A DNA stretch of 64,000 bases from Erwinia sp. S63 (GTDB lineage Bacteria > Pseudomonadota > Gammaproteobacteria > Enterobacterales > Enterobacteriaceae): positions 124,001-188,000 of the forward strand of contig NZ_JACVUP010000003.1 in the NCBI RefSeq assembly GCF_016625195.1. Reading direction: 5' to 3'. The notes under the pieces were generated by a model. It was given only the letters and a program-made list of their open reading frames with translations, did not search any database and was not told the DNA's origin. Position numbers and translations under genes: made by a program. The first letter of the stretch is position 1. Every line of letters starts with the position of its first letter. Below are positions 63,542 through 64,000 of the stretch, piece after piece.

Positions 63542-64000
63542 ATGAGTAATTCTTATCAAAATGAAATACCCAAAGCGCGCGTTAACATCAAACTCGACGT
63601 TCATACAGGCGGCGCTGCACGCAAAATGGAGCTGCCGCTCAAATTGCTGGTGACCGGTGATTTCAGTAATGGTCAGGAAGATCGCGTGCTGAGCGAACGC
63701 GAAAAGGTCAACGTCAATAAAAACAACTTCGACAGCGTGCTCGCTGACTTCTCGCCATCAGTACGGCTCACCGTACCGGATACCTTGTCAGCAGATGGCA
63801 GTGAACAGGCCATCAATCTGACCTTCAGCAACATCAAAGACTTCGAACCTGAGCAGGTCGCCCGTCAAATTCCGCAACTCAAAGCGATGCTCGCGATGCG
63901 CAATCTGTTGCGCGATCTCAAATCCAATCTGCTCGATAACGTCACCTTCCGCAAAGAGCTGGAAATTATTCTGAAAGACCCGGCACTGAGTGACGAACTG
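63542..64000 (+). CDS. tssB: Type VI secretion system sheath subunit TssB (VipA-like), 3'-truncated by window
   Basis: The first 153 residues of TssB (YQNEIPKARVNIKLDVHTGG, ELPLKLLVTGDFSNG, NVNKNNFDSVLADFSPSVRLTVPD, LTFSNIKDFEPEQVARQIPQLKAMLAMRNLLRDLKSNLLDN). TssB and TssC form the contractile sheath that drives effector injection into rival bacteria or host cells. It appears as the first gene behind a fresh leader region; the rest of the cluster lies beyond the window. AGGAG precedes the ATG. The frame is open to the edge. Confidence 0.95.
   Translation, partial: MSNSYQNEIPKARVNIKLDVHTGGAARKMELPLKLLVTGDFSNGQEDRVLSEREKVNVNKNNFDSVLADFSPSVRLTVPDTLSADGSEQAINLTFSNIKDFEPEQVARQIPQLKAMLAMRNLLRDLKSNLLDNVTFRKELEIILKDPALSDEL

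Overview
The window looks like part of a large plasmid (megaplasmid or chromid) of a plant- or environment-associated member of Enterobacterales, most probably Pantoea or a close relative such as Erwinia. The evidence is a plasmid replication and partition core embedded in enteric-type metabolic genes, E. coli-like yegTUVW and sad genes, enteric-style ribosome binding sites, and the start of a type VI secretion locus. The genus is an inference; no rRNA or marker gene is present. No tRNA, rRNA, insertion sequence or CRISPR array was recognised.

Layout. 1-4908: end of an amino-acid ABC importer, a D-serine-dehydratase-like deaminase, an Asp/Glu-type racemase and a FUSC membrane protein. 5143-17822: an organosulfur (sulfonate) region. 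It holds an SsuA-like binding protein, a DszC-like flavoenzyme, an MFS carrier, a MetNIQ-like ABC importer, two class C flavin monooxygenases (SsuD and an NtaA/DszA relative), an FAD/NAD(P)-binding protein, and a divergent sigma54 activator whose C-terminus is itself a complete SsuA-like sulfonate-binding domain. 17838-23326: the replicon, in the order parS - parB - parA - iteron array - repA - ori iterons - GATC/AT-rich segment. This is the gene order of the phage P1 plasmid replicon, with about 27 iterons where P1 has nine, and a duplicated parS. 23570-30252: sad, yegTUV with divergent yegW, a HigB/HigA-type toxin-antitoxin pair and a small tautomerase. 30444-38871: a peptide/nickel/opine-type ABC importer with fused ATPases, acetyltransferases, AzlCD with its regulator, and a CorA transporter. 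39179-46518: an uncharacterised catabolic cluster (amidase, DeoR-type regulator, M20 amidohydrolase, two APH-type kinases, small membrane protein, sodium/solute symporter). 46582-54772: DJ-1/PfpI enzyme, then a siderophore uptake operon (TonB receptor, FhuD-like, FhuB-like, PvdE-like exporter) behind a Fur box with a divergent AraC regulator. 54794-58650: two dehydrogenase/regulator pairs and a 43-residue membrane protein. 58920-63178: an M20D amidohydrolase with a polar amino-acid ABC importer. 63542-64000: start of tssB.

Most interesting points. (1) The fusion of a sigma54 activator with a sulfonate-binding protein. It faces a near-consensus sigma54 promoter in front of ssuD, with a perfect palindrome suited to be its enhancer, and so looks like a self-contained sulfonate-sensing switch. 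(2) The P1-like replicon with an expanded control array, doubled parS, and isolated iteron and parS-arm sequences scattered many kilobases away. (3) The unexplained amidase/kinase/symporter operon.
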